Notes under the pieces: model-generated
The model's database searches: none
What the model was told of the DNA's origin: nothing
The model's input: only the letters and a program-made list of their open reading frames with translations
Assembly: GCA_963590525.1 (NCBI GenBank)
Contig: CAVAPV010000027.1
Location: 1-27,801 of the forward strand
Length of the DNA: 27,801 bases
Source: W2P13-069 sp963590525
GTDB lineage: Bacteria; Actinomycetota; Coriobacteriia; Coriobacteriales; QAMH01
Reading direction: 5' to 3'
Program-made: the position numbers and the translations under genes
Part shown: one piece after another, positions 7,253-14,764 of the stretch
Numbering within the stretch: the stretch's first letter is position 1
Layout of the letters: each line of letters starts with the position of its first letter

Positions 7253-8224
7253 TCAGCGCTGTAAGTCACAGGAACGCACGACCCATTGACCGCCACGCGA
7301 ACTGCCCACACGCTCGAGTTGTCCATCTTCCTTGAGCCTTGCAACAAATCGCTCAGCTGTCCTTTTAGAACAACCCAATTCGGCAGCCAGCCCTGGCAAA
7401 TTGCCTTTTGGATTTGCACTAAAGAACGCCAGCGCCCTATTTGCCATAGATTCGGATTTGGTAGTAGGCCTCGTGTAAGGCACAAGGACGTCACGGATTA
7501 CACCGAGCATAAACTCGACAAATACCTCGCTTGATCCCTGGGCATCTGATTTTGCCAACGCGGCATAATAACCCTGTTGCTTTTCTCTGATCGCACTCTC
7601 TACAGGAAGCCATTCCAGAACAGAGCGCCAACGCGAAAGCAACAACGTGTGCCAGAGTCTGCCGGTCCTGCCGTTTCCATCTGCAAAAGGATGCACATAT
7701 TCAAACTCAAAATGAAAAATACAAGAAGCAAGCAGTGGATGCATGTCAGTGCTCTTTAGCCAAGCAAACAAATCTGCCATGACCTCAGGCACATAGGCAG
7801 CTGGAGTACCCGCATGAATAAGGACGTCACCGTCAAAAACACCAACGTTGCGAGCTCGAAAACAGCCTGCTTCGGCAACGAGATCTTTCATCATGGCCCG
7901 ATGACATTTGAGCAAGTCGTCGATAGAATACGGATCAAGATGGGACATAAGGTCATATGCCCTTTTGGCGTTCTCTACCTCGAGGATGTCATGTGAATCC
8001 CCTAAGACGCGCTTGCCATCCAGAATCGCCGTAACAGCAGATTCGTCGAGAGTGTTGCCCTCTATAAGAAGTGAGGAGTGGATAGTTCTTATCCTTAGCT
8101 CGCGATGAAGAATCGGATTCTTTGCAAGGTCGCTTTGCGGACTCACCATGCCCACAAGCTCCGCAATCTCCATACACAGCGCGTCAATGTGATCGTTTCG
8201 TTCAAACGGGGGTTCGTAAGCCAA
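7253..8224 (-). CDS. Class II Fic protein with C-terminal helix-turn-helix
   Basis: This 323-residue Fic protein is a predicted AMP-transferase or other nucleotidyl transferase acting on protein hydroxyls. The Fic loop HPFADGNGRTGR (178-189) matches the full active consensus. An N-terminal inhibitory helix motif SLLIEG (51-56, S-x3-E-G) marks it as class II, so Glu55 should hold it inactive until released. The C-terminus (about 260-320) has a winged-helix pattern: LPGLAAELGCSKRTAERFV, then a wing and RVGSSRGGQW. It starts with TTG at 8224, supported by AAGGAGG just upstream. The Shine-Dalgarno directly abuts the ACCGCC operator at 8235-8272, so the HTH may bind there and repress its own gene. 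It is upstream of the hypothetical gene at 6535. Confidence 0.92.
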   Translation of the reverse strand: MAYEPPFERNDHIDALCMEIAELVGMVSPQSDLAKNPILHRELRIRTIHSSLLIEGNTLDESAVTAILDGKRVLGDSHDILEVENAKRAYDLMSHLDPYSIDDLLKCHRAMMKDLVAEAGCFRARNVGVFDGDVLIHAGTPAAYVPEVMADLFAWLKSTDMHPLLASCIFHFEFEYVHPFADGNGRTGRLWHTLLLSRWRSVLEWLPVESAIREKQQGYYAALAKSDAQGSSEVFVEFMLGVIRDVLVPYTRPTTKSESMANRALAFFSANPKGNLPGLAAELGCSKRTAERFVARLKEDGQLERVGSSRGGQWVVRSCDLQR

Positions 8225-8234
8225 AATCTCCTCC

Positions 8235-8272
8235 TTTTTACCGCCATTATTTTACCGCCATTGGCGGTAAAA
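8235..8272. promoter_or_regulatory. Three-part ACCGCC operator at the class II fic start
   Basis: A half-site TTTTTACCGCCA (8235-8246) is followed by an inverted repeat with 11-base arms, TTTTACCGCCA and its complement, around one central base (8250-8272). Direct ACCGCC copies are again 14 bases apart. The half-site runs into the AAGGAGG ribosome site, so a bound protein would block transcription or initiation. A possible minus-strand -10 (TAAAAT) overlaps the palindrome. Confidence 0.75.
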
Positions 8273-8321
8273 GGGAGAATGTGAAGAAGGCAAAGCACCG
8301 TAAAGGAAATTTGCAACAGAC

Positions 8322-8933
8322 CTATCCCTGCAGCTCCTGCATCGAATACGTGCTATAGCCCTCGTAGCGATAACTTGCGTCGATGCCCTTCATAAAGACC
8401 TCGCGGTCATCGATCTTGCTAGTAAGCGCTGCCTTGAGCAGGTGCTTGATCTCGACATCGCGCACAGGGCTGCGTTGCATTGCAAGAAGATAATCCTCTT
8501 TGTCGATCAAACTCCAATCAACGGCTCGACCCAACTCTCTTTTGAAGATGCAATCGAGCCAGATGCGCGTCGAACGCCCATTGCCCTCTCTAAACGGATG
8601 GGCGACGTTCATCTCGACGTATTTCTCCACAATCTGCTCAAACGTTGTTTGCGGCATGGCATCGATGGCGTTAAGCGCTGCCTCCAAATACATAGCCGGC
8701 GCAAAGCGAAACGTGCCTTTAGCGATGTTGACCTCGCGACGCTTACCCGCAAACTCGTAGACATCTTGGAAAAGGTAGGCATGGATAGCAGCCAAGCCCG
8801 CAAAGGTTCCAACTTCAAAAGTATCGAGCGCGCCAGTGTCGTACAGCTCCAACGCGCGGATCTTGGACAGGCGCTCTTCCTCGTGCGCAAGCTCGATATC
8901 GTCTTTAATCCCAAGCTTGTTTTCTAAAGCCAT
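8322..8933 (-). CDS. fic: Class III Fic protein (NmFic-like)
   Basis: This 203-residue single-domain Fic protein has the active-site loop HPFREGNGRSTR (112-123). Glu replaces the usual Asp of the HxFxDGNG form, which is common in this subgroup. The inhibitory motif is at the C-terminus, SYRYEG (187-192, S-x3-E-G). This is the hallmark of class III Fic proteins such as the Neisseria enzyme, whose activity is controlled by oligomer state. Length fits that group. The ATG at 8933 is preferred over 8987 because GGAG lies five bases upstream. Neighbouring class II fic follows on the same strand after 97 bases that contain the ACCGCC operator. A self-inhibited AMP-transferase role is inferred. Confidence 0.92.
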   Translation of the reverse strand: MALENKLGIKDDIELAHEEERLSKIRALELYDTGALDTFEVGTFAGLAAIHAYLFQDVYEFAGKRREVNIAKGTFRFAPAMYLEAALNAIDAMPQTTFEQIVEKYVEMNVAHPFREGNGRSTRIWLDCIFKRELGRAVDWSLIDKEDYLLAMQRSPVRDVEIKHLLKAALTSKIDDREVFMKGIDASYRYEGYSTYSMQELQG

Positions 8934-9039
8934 CTTGTCTCCATGTCGTTTTGATTGCTTGCAATATTTTACGTCACCAACAGACACAGGAGAGCGCCTG
9001 CAAATGCAGCGTTGCCAAAGGTCTGGGCACTCGCATTAT

Positions 9040-9063
9040 TTTGCGAATCGCTTGACTCGCAAA
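9040..9063. promoter_or_regulatory. Inverted repeat upstream of the surface-protein gene
   Basis: Seven-base arms TTTGCGA and TCGCAAA are separated by ten bases that include most of a TTGACT -35-like hexamer. It lies 120 bases before the surface-protein start. It may be an operator, but no matching -10 is clear. Confidence 0.35.
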
Positions 9064-9183
9064 GTTTTGCATCCACGCACACCAAACTCTGCTGCGGCTG
9101 TTAAACTGGTATGCGTATTAAGACGTGAGGTTAGACTGCGGGATTCGAGGGCACAGGCGTTGCAAAGCTAAAGAGATTGGGGC

Positions 9184-11583
9184 GTGATAGCAATGGGATG
9201 CAAGATCAGGCACGTACTAAGCGGATTGGCGCTGGCATTTGTCGGGGCGCTCACATTGCTCACCTGCCCCGCTACCCCCCCCGCATGGGCAGATGAGGTC
9301 CCACTAACGGCGGAAACTACGACTTGGACCGCTGGCAACACATATGTTGCAAGCGGAGACATAACGATAAATAGCCGCGTGACCACAAAGGGTGCCGGGG
9401 TCGTCTTGCTCTTGAAGGACCGCTGCAAGCTCACCATCAACGGCGGCATCAGGATTGGCAACAGCAACGACGCAGCTATCACCGAGACGCTGACGATCAA
9501 AGGCGAGTCTACCGACGAGGACGTCATGGGCAAGCTCGTCGTGCAGAAAGTTCAACGCCGTGACGCAGGAATAGAGACCACATATGGCGATCTCATAATT
9601 GAAGGTGGAAGCGTCACCGCTGCTGGCGGACCGAGCGCCGCAGGAATCGGTAGTGGAGGCAACAAGGACTACGGCGGCAACATTACCGTCAACGGCGGGA
9701 ATGTCATAGGTCATGGTGGCCATTGTGGCGCGGGGATCGGAAGCGGACAGAATAGCAGCTGCGGCCAGATTTCCATTGAAGGCGGAAGCGTCACCGCTGC
9801 TGGCGCACAGAGCGCCGCAGGAATCGGAAGCGGGTATGCCGGCAGGTGCAAAAGCGTCTCTATCAACGGAGGCGTTGTAATCGCTGTCGCCGGGGCGGCC
9901 GCACCGAAAGATATAGGAAAGGGGGATGGGCCTAATTCCCAGTGCGGCACCGTTACCATCGCCAACGCCGTCGTATTCAAGGGTTCGAACGGCCAAGTCT
10001 ACGGCTCTGCAACCCCCACGGATAGCTTTGCCGTCCCTGCTGACAAGACGTTGACCGTTGAGGACGGCAAGACACTTAACATCGCCAGCGGGAAAACGAT
10101 GACGGTCGAAGCCAGCGGCAAGGTTATCGTCAACGGCGGCGGCAAGATGGCTATCAATAGCGGCGGCACGCTCGTCATCGAAGGCAAGGGCTCGGTGGCC
10201 GTGGACCGAAGCGGTAACCTGAACAATGACGGCGTGATGCGTGTCATGAAAATCGGACAGTTAAACGCGTCTGTATCCACCGGCAATCTAACGGGGGACA
10301 ACAAATACTGCATCGCCCTCAATTCAAACCTTTGCGATATGACTGACAAAGCGGTTGCCACATATGGCGAAAGCGTCGTGCTGCCCAGCGCCTCACGCGA
10401 AGGCTACACGTTCAAGTGGCAGCGGCAAGACACCAGCACTGTATACGACCCCGGTACTACCGTGGACGCCGCGACCAGCAACGATATTATTCTTGAAGAA
10501 TCATGGCAACCTGTCAGCTACAGCATCACCTATGACCTCGACGGCGGTACCAACAACCCCTCCAACCCTGCAACCTACACGATAGAGAGTGAGACCATAA
10601 CGTTCGCAGACCCCTCCAGGGCCGGCTACGACTTCGAGGGTTGGATCAAAGATGACACGACCGAGGTCACCCAAATAAGCGAGGGCTCCACCGGCGACAT
10701 CACCCTTCATGCACGGTGGCAAGCCCGCGAATCTGTCATCAGCTTCGATTCCAACGGCGGCTCTAATGTCGCGGCTATCAAGGGCAAGACAGATGAGTCA
10801 GTCACCGACCGCACCCTACCCACGCCCACTAGATACAGCCACAGCTTTATGGGCTGGTACAACAACAAAGAGCTGAGCGGCGAGCCCGTAGAGCAGCTGC
10901 CCAAGGCGTTTCCTGTAGACGGGGTGACCTACTACGCTAAATGGCAGTACTACTGCATCCACACGCCGCAGGTTATAGCCGCCGTTCCCGCAACCTGCAC
11001 CGAGCCCGGCCTGACCGAAGGTTCCAAGTGCTCGTCTTGTGGCCAGGTGTTTAAGGCGCAAGAACAAGTGCCCGCACTCGGACACGAGTGGGGCGAGTGG
11101 ATTGTCACCCAGCCTGCCACCGTCTTTGCAGAGGGCGTAGAGACCAGCGCTTGCGCGCACGAGGGCTGCGATGCCATCCAGACGCGTGCCATCCCCAAGC
11201 TCGACACCCAAACCGTCAAGAGTGCAGGCGTCACCTATAGCTTTGATGGCAAGGCGCTCACCGTAACGAGCTTTGCCAAGAACAAAGCCAGAGTATATGT
11301 CCCCGCCAAGGTCAAGGTTGGAGGCAAGTACTACAAGGTGACCGGCATCGCTAAGGGCGCTCTCAAGGGTTGCAAGGCCACCGTGCTCGTAGTCAAGAGC
11401 AAGACTTTGACCAAGAAAAGCACCAAGAACTGCCTCAAGGGCTCCAAGGTCAAGACGGTCATTGTCAAAATGGGCAGCGTCAAGGCAAATAAGAGCTACG
11501 CCAAAAAGTACAAAAAGCTCTTTACCAAGAAGAACTGCGGCAAGAAGGTGACGCTCAAGGCTTCCAAGAAGGCCCTCAAGTAG
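9184..11583 (+). CDS. Secreted surface protein with InlB-type repeats
   Basis: This 799-residue exported protein has a signal peptide with a hydrophobic core and likely cleavage after AWA36. Residues 37-350 are Gly/Thr/Asn-rich strands with three AGIGSG units (near 153, 182, 211), as in carbohydrate-binding or beta-helix regions. A near-identical 56-base DNA repeat encodes two of them (9600-9655, 9778-9833). Two InlB B-type repeats (about 445-513 and 517-587) have the DLDGG/FDSNGG starts and GW turns. A Cys-rich stretch (591-672) has CSSC. The C-terminus (675-799) is strongly basic, with Lys-rich strand repeats, and has no LPXTG sortase motif, so attachment is probably non-covalent. The start is GTG 9184, or ATG 9193; neither ribosome site is decisive. 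Adhesion is inferred, not shown. Confidence 0.85.
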   Translation: MIAMGCKIRHVLSGLALAFVGALTLLTCPATPPAWADEVPLTAETTTWTAGNTYVASGDITINSRVTTKGAGVVLLLKDRCKLTINGGIRIGNSNDAAITETLTIKGESTDEDVMGKLVVQKVQRRDAGIETTYGDLIIEGGSVTAAGGPSAAGIGSGGNKDYGGNITVNGGNVIGHGGHCGAGIGSGQNSSCGQISIEGGSVTAAGAQSAAGIGSGYAGRCKSVSINGGVVIAVAGAAAPKDIGKGDGPNSQCGTVTIANAVVFKGSNGQVYGSATPTDSFAVPADKTLTVEDGKTLNIASGKTMTVEASGKVIVNGGGKMAINSGGTLVIEGKGSVAVDRSGNLNNDGVMRVMKIGQLNASVSTGNLTGDNKYCIALNSNLCDMTDKAVATYGESVVLPSASREGYTFKWQRQDTSTVYDPGTTVDAATSNDIILEESWQPVSYSITYDLDGGTNNPSNPATYTIESETITFADPSRAGYDFEGWIKDDTTEVTQISEGSTGDITLHARWQARESVISFDSNGGSNVAAIKGKTDESVTDRTLPTPTRYSHSFMGWYNNKELSGEPVEQLPKAFPVDGVTYYAKWQYYCIHTPQVIAAVPATCTEPGLTEGSKCSSCGQVFKAQEQVPALGHEWGEWIVTQPATVFAEGVETSACAHEGCDAIQTRAIPKLDTQTVKSAGVTYSFDGKALTVTSFAKNKARVYVPAKVKVGGKYYKVTGIAKGALKGCKATVLVVKSKTLTKKSTKNCLKGSKVKTVIVKMGSVKANKSYAKKYKKLFTKKNCGKKVTLKASKKALK

Positions 11584-11606
11584 CAAGAGGCACTGAGCTG
11601 CGAGTT

Positions 11607-11655
11607 GATGTCTCGGCTACGCGGCCTTGCGGCTGTGGCGCCTAGCATGGCACGG
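11607..11655 (+). repeat. Partial copy of the 11805-11924 element
   Basis: These 49 bases match 11879-11927, the right end of the palindromic element, at about 40 positions, including a perfect 22-base start. It lies immediately after the surface-protein stop and looks like a truncated copy. Confidence 0.6.
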
Positions 11656-11668
11656 CTATGCGAACACC

Positions 11669-11700
11669 TGGTGCCTGCCTGCACCCGCAGGCAGGCACCA
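11669..11700. other. 14-pair perfect hairpin after the surface-protein gene
   Basis: The arms TGGTGCCTGCCTGC and its exact complement close a four-base ACCC loop. There is no T tract on either strand, so it is not a classical terminator. A role in mRNA 3'-end stabilisation or as a REP-like repeat is possible. Confidence 0.6.
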
Positions 11701-11713
11701 CTTGCAACATCCT

Positions 11714-11759
11714 GCAACCTATCGGGAGAGCAATGCTCTCCCCTACTTGGTTCTGCATC
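11714..11759 (+). repeat. Intergenic repeat A, copy 1
   Basis: This 46-base unit recurs at 12092-12137 with one difference. Its core is a hairpin with arms GGGAGAGCA/TGCTCTCCC around one base. Confidence 0.8.
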
Positions 11760-11804
11760 TCTCCTGCTTCTCGCAGCATGCGAGCATCCGCGACATTCAT
11801 ATTG

Positions 11805-11924
11805 TGTCATCCTGAGCGAAATGAGCGAAGCGAATGAAGTCGAAGGATCTAGCCGCGGGCGGCACTGAGTCGCGACTAGATGTCTCGGCTACGCGGCCTT
11901 ACGGCCGCTGCGCTCGACATGACA
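11805..11924. repeat. MITE-like palindromic element
   Basis: This is a 120-base non-coding element. Its ends are imperfect inverted repeats, TGTCATCCTGAGCG and the complement of CGCTCGACATGACA, matching at 11 of 14 positions. The left end followed by GAAGTCGAAGGATCT-type sequence resembles a dispersed intergenic repeat seen in many bacteria. No target-site duplication is clear. Confidence 0.6.
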
Positions 11925-11965
11925 CGGGAAGGTTGGTCTCATGGGCGATGCGAGCTACAACGTTT

Positions 11966-12048
11966 CGCAGGTGCTCGTAGGGGCGGGCACTGCCCGCCCG
12001 GTCGCGGCGCCAGCCGCGACGTCTTAGAAGCGTGCCGCTAGGCACGCA
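11966..12048 (+). repeat. Intergenic repeat B, copy 1 (three hairpins)
   Basis: This 83-base unit recurs at 12229-12311 with three differences. It forms three consecutive hairpins: arms GGGCGGGCA/TGCCCGCCC, GTCGCGGC/GCCGCGAC and GCGTGCC/GGCACGC. This is typical of REP/BIME-like intergenic repeats. Confidence 0.8.
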
Positions 12049-12091
12049 TGGCTTTTGGAGCGATGCAGATCTTCAAACGTTGCAAGCCGAA

Positions 12092-12137
12092 GCAACCTAC
12101 CGGGAGAGCAATGCTCTCCCCTACTTGGTTCTGCATC
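12092..12137 (+). repeat. Intergenic repeat A, copy 2
   Basis: Second copy of the 11714-11759 unit, 45 of 46 bases identical, with the palindromic core intact. Confidence 0.8.
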
Positions 12138-12228
12138 CGTTTGGCCACCGCATCGTGCTGAAACCTGCGAGCTGTCGTCCGCCGAACCGCAAGACGAGGA
12201 TGGCGGCGATTGGCGACAATCCGCAATC

Positions 12229-12311
12229 CGCAGGTGCACGTAGGGGCGGGCACTGCCCGCCCGGTCGCGGCACCAGCCGCGACGTCTTAGAAGCGTGCCG
12301 CTAAGCACGCA
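12229..12311 (+). repeat. Intergenic repeat B, copy 2
   Basis: Second copy of the 11966-12048 unit, 80 of 83 bases identical. One change weakens the third hairpin, so only part of the folding is conserved. The whole gap from the surface gene stop to the gene at 12392 holds these repeats and no convincing gene. Confidence 0.8.
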
Positions 12312-12391
12312 ACACTTTGGTGCAGGCCGCATGGTGTGAGCTGCACGCAAAGAAGCGTCGCATGCAGCTCATCAAATCCTGCGCGTTATCG

Positions 12392-12838
12392 CTAGCAGCC
12401 CTGCAGCTCAATCGCAGCTACCTTGCGCGCCGCGGCAAGCAAGCGGTACTCATCGGCATTCAATACAGAAAGCTCAGCCGCTTGCACAGCACTGCGACAC
12501 AACTCCAAAAAAGCGGTTGCGCTTTGGAAGAAACACTCACGCGCATACTCGCCCGATCCGCTAGCGACAGCCTGCCCATCGGCATAAAGCGTCCACGAGC
12601 TGGGATTGCGCTTATCATCGCTATCCAGCGCAAGCTGCAGCACGTGAGCTTGGCCCGCTTCTGCAAACTCTTGCTCCAAAAGCTCTATGGAATAACGCAT
12701 CTGATGTCCCAAGTTGCCCTTGGCCATACCCGACGCCACGCCATGAGGCGAGTCAATCATATGCATGTGCCTAGGCTCGCAAGCCAGATGGAAGAAATTG
12801 CGGGCGTTTTTAGTAATGCATGCAGAAGAATTGCCCAT
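12392..12838 (-). CDS. Hypothetical protein
   Basis: This is a 148-residue protein I do not recognise. Coding is supported by AAAGGAG six bases before the ATG at 12838. The N-terminus is rich in His, Cys and Asn. The middle (about 55-95) reads as alternating strands with a WTLYADGQAVASG turn. The C-terminus is an Ala/Leu-rich amphipathic helix region. It has no signal peptide, membrane helix or known motif. It is divergent from the coiled-coil gene at 13042, with a perfect 12-base palindrome between them. A longer antisense frame on the plus strand lacks a ribosome site. Confidence 0.65.
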   Translation of the reverse strand: MGNSSACITKNARNFFHLACEPRHMHMIDSPHGVASGMAKGNLGHQMRYSIELLEQEFAEAGQAHVLQLALDSDDKRNPSSWTLYADGQAVASGSGEYARECFFQSATAFLELCRSAVQAAELSVLNADEYRLLAAARKVAAIELQGC

Positions 12839-12993
12839 GATAGGCTCCTTTCATCGATGTTGGCATTGCCACCGTTGCCTTGCGGCTGGTTGGCGCCGGG
12901 ATCATCGAGCCAACTCTCTACCCCGACTCTGGATAAAATGTGCCTGCTTGTTTGCAAGCCGCACCAGTATAACATATCTAATCGCCTGATATT

Positions 12994-13005
12994 TCACTAT
13001 AGTGA
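12994..13005. promoter_or_regulatory. 12-base palindrome in a divergent intergenic region
   Basis: TCACTATAGTGA is a perfect palindrome between the genes starting at 12838 (-) and 13042 (+). A TATAAC/TATACT-like hexamer lies 20 bases away. It may be an operator for one or both genes. Confidence 0.35.
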
Positions 13006-13041
13006 GCACAGTGCCCAGGGATAGGGCGGCAAAGGAGCAGC

Positions 13042-13473
13042 ATGGGCCAGAAAACCAACACAGACGACATCATGGCTTGGCTTGAGCAAGAAAAACAGGC
13101 GACGGATGATCTGGCCATGACAGCGAGCGCGCAGGTAGGCGATGCAATCGACCTCAAGCCGATGGTCGAGGCGCAAGCTGCCGAGGCAAACGCTTTCTTT
13201 CAGCGCACAAAAGACGACATGCTGTCTATAAAACAGAAGAAACGGCAGCACAAAGAACAGCTTGAGGCCGAGGCACGGGCACAGGAACAGGCGCACATGG
13301 AGAAACTCGAGCGCCAAATGCGCGAGAAAATCGCCGAGGTGAACCGCCGACACGGCATCGTCCAAGAAGACGACAAGCGTACGTGGCGCGCCGATGCCAT
13401 GGAGCATATGACGGACGAAGAATACGCCAGCTGGTACGACAACTACTACTTCGATCCTAACAACCCGTTCTAG
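13042..13473 (+). CDS. Hypothetical coiled-coil protein
   Basis: This 143-residue protein has no recognised family. Residues 45-105 are a long charged Lys/Glu/Gln/Ala helix predicted to form a coiled coil. The C-terminus (about 110-143) is acidic and aromatic (EEYASWYDNYYFDPNNPF). There is no signal peptide or membrane segment. The ATG at 13042 has AAAGGAG six bases upstream. A small membrane-peptide gene follows about 90 bases downstream. A structural or DNA/RNA-associated role is possible, but nothing in the sequence decides it. Confidence 0.75.
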   Translation: MGQKTNTDDIMAWLEQEKQATDDLAMTASAQVGDAIDLKPMVEAQAAEANAFFQRTKDDMLSIKQKKRQHKEQLEAEARAQEQAHMEKLERQMREKIAEVNRRHGIVQEDDKRTWRADAMEHMTDEEYASWYDNYYFDPNNPF

Positions 13474-13527
13474 GCGTCTTTTGCTTGGGGTAAGATAGGC
13501 CGTGGCTTGACGGCGGTCTCTCGTGTC

Positions 13528-13556
13528 GGGCAGCGCCCTTTTTTGCGAAAGGGGGT
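13528..13556 (+). promoter_or_regulatory. Alternative hairpins over the Shine-Dalgarno of the small peptide
   Basis: Two exclusive structures are possible. GGGC/GCCC (13528-13538) followed by TTTTTT forms a short terminator. CCCTTT (13536-13541) pairs with AAAGGG (13548-13553), which would hide the ribosome site of the 42-residue peptide. Such a switch could limit its expression. Confidence 0.4.
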
Positions 13557-13563
13557 GATGCTC

Positions 13564-13692
13564 ATGGACCTGACAGTCGAGATCGTCAAGTTAGCTACAG
13601 CAGTAGTGGGGCTTGCCGGTGCAGTTGTCACCGTCTTTTCCAAGACACGTAGCACGCCAAAACGCAGCAAGAAGAAGGGCCGCCGCAAATAG
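13564..13692 (+). CDS. Small membrane peptide, holin-like/type I toxin-like
   Basis: This is a 42-residue peptide with one hydrophobic helix (about residues 4-24, LTVEIVKLATAVVGLAGAVV) and a strongly basic tail ending KKKGRRK. The ribosome site AAAGGGGGTGAT matches the 16S rRNA 3' end at 11 of 12 positions with ideal spacing to the ATG at 13564. An in-frame ATG at 13558 is too close to it. Single-helix, cationic-tailed small peptides of this shape are often type I toxins or holin-like proteins. No antisense RNA gene was identified, though the leader can fold over the ribosome site. A membrane-stress or regulatory peptide is an alternative. Confidence 0.6.
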   Translation: MDLTVEIVKLATAVVGLAGAVVTVFSKTRSTPKRSKKKGRRK

Positions 13693-13706
13693 CGACAGCC
13701 CTTTTC
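13677..13706 (+). terminator. Terminator overlapping the small-peptide stop
   Basis: The arms GGGCCGCCGC and GCGACAGCCC pair at 8 of 10 positions around a five-base loop and are followed by TTTTC. The stop codon at 13690-13692 lies within the loop and the right arm. Confidence 0.45.
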
Positions 13707-13784
13707 TAGCCTAGCAACGGCGCTGCTCGCGGACCAACGTGAGCTGCCGTCAAGCTGATTTTATCACGCGACAATTGCCGCATG

Positions 13785-13798
13785 GGCGCTTTTGCGCC
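13785..13798. terminator. Hairpin between convergent small-peptide and EamA genes
   Basis: GGCGC/GCGCC closes a TTTT loop and is followed on the plus strand by GCTTTTATC. It lies 22 bases past the stop of the minus-strand EamA gene and may stop transcription from both sides, though it is short. Confidence 0.35.
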
Positions 13799-13819
13799 GC
13801 TTTTATCTTTCGATCACTC

Positions 13820-14764
13820 TCAATCAACCGCAGAATCTTGCGTTGCTTGGGGTTGGGGCGCGGGCTTGGCAACGAGCACCATCATGATAAGAATCGCAAC
13901 ACAGCCAACAAGATCTGCCGCACTCACGGCAGTACCCAGCCATAGCGTGCTAAATACCATGCCGGAGACGGGCTCGAACACACCCACCAGGCTAGCCTTG
14001 ACTGCTCCGGCTTCCTTGATACCCTGCAGGTAGACAAAGTAAGCGATGACCGTACCCACAAACACGACGCCGGCAAAAACCGCCCAGCCCTGCCACGGCA
14101 TCTCCACGCTCACCTGCCACGGCTTGGCAAAAGGCGCCAGCATGCAGGCTGCCAAGGTCATGGCACAGCCGTTGGTGATAAAGCTGCCGTATTTATCCAG
14201 CAGTTTGACGGGCAAGAGATTGTAGCCCACAAGCGCCAAGGCATTGCCCAAACCCCATGCAAGCCCGATGGCGCTTATCCCCAAAGAGCCGATTTTTCCC
14301 TGCGTGGCTATGGCCGCAGTACCAAAGAGCGCGAGGATTAGCGAGGCAAACTCCACGCCAGATGGCAATCGGCGCCCTCTTGCGCAGGCGATCAAGACGA
14401 TGATGACGAGGCCTATCTCCTGCAAAAGCAACGCGTTGCCAGCGCCCAGATAGCTCACCGATGACATGTATGTGACTTGGATCATCACAACGCCAACAAG
14501 AGCAAAAGCCACAAGGCGCAGCAGCATGGGGGCGTCCGTAAAGAGCTGCGCAAGGCGTTTGCGGTCTGTAATAAAGGCGACGATGATAAAGATGGGGCCG
14601 GATATGATCGTGCGCATAAAGGCAAGCCACACGACGTCGATGTTGTAGTTAGTGGTGAGGTAGCTCACACACGTTGCAGAAAAGCCCCAGCACACAGCGC
14701 CCAGGATGGCGAGGAACACTCCCCTCACCGCATGTTTGTTGCTGTCTTGTCCTGTTGCCGGCAT
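13820..14764 (-). CDS. EamA-family (DMT) transporter
   Basis: This 314-residue integral membrane protein has ten hydrophobic segments arranged as two repeated EamA halves, each of about 140 residues. The opening GVFLAILGAVCWGFSATC is typical of the drug/metabolite transporter superfamily. A late EPVSGMVFSTLWLG segment is the usual conserved E-P motif of helix 9. It probably exports or imports a small metabolite or amino acid. The ATG at 14764 has AGGAGGAGGG just upstream. No partner gene adjoins it, so the substrate cannot be guessed. The length is normal for the family. Confidence 0.9.
   Translation of the reverse strand: MPATGQDSNKHAVRGVFLAILGAVCWGFSATCVSYLTTNYNIDVVWLAFMRTIISGPIFIIVAFITDRKRLAQLFTDAPMLLRLVAFALVGVVMIQVTYMSSVSYLGAGNALLLQEIGLVIIVLIACARGRRLPSGVEFASLILALFGTAAIATQGKIGSLGISAIGLAWGLGNALALVGYNLLPVKLLDKYGSFITNGCAMTLAACMLAPFAKPWQVSVEMPWQGWAVFAGVVFVGTVIAYFVYLQGIKEAGAVKASLVGVFEPVSGMVFSTLWLGTAVSAADLVGCVAILIMMVLVAKPAPQPQATQDSAVD

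Noticed and set aside
9184..9300. Lipoprotein signal at LLTC in the surface protein
   Set aside because: Thr precedes the Cys where Gly, Ala or Ser is expected, and a good signal peptidase I site AWA follows downstream.
11584..12311. Possible CRISPR array
   Set aside because: Repeats are of different lengths and irregular spacing, with internal hairpins, no uniform spacers and no cas genes.
12994..13005. Resemblance of the palindrome to a phage T7 promoter core
   Set aside because: Only the CTCACTATAG-type core is similar, on the minus strand; the rest of the T7 consensus is absent, and no phage polymerase gene is present.
12317..13024. 235-codon open frame on the plus strand
   Set aside because: It has no ribosome site, overlaps the minus-strand gene at 12392-12838, which has a strong one, and runs through the divergent promoter region.
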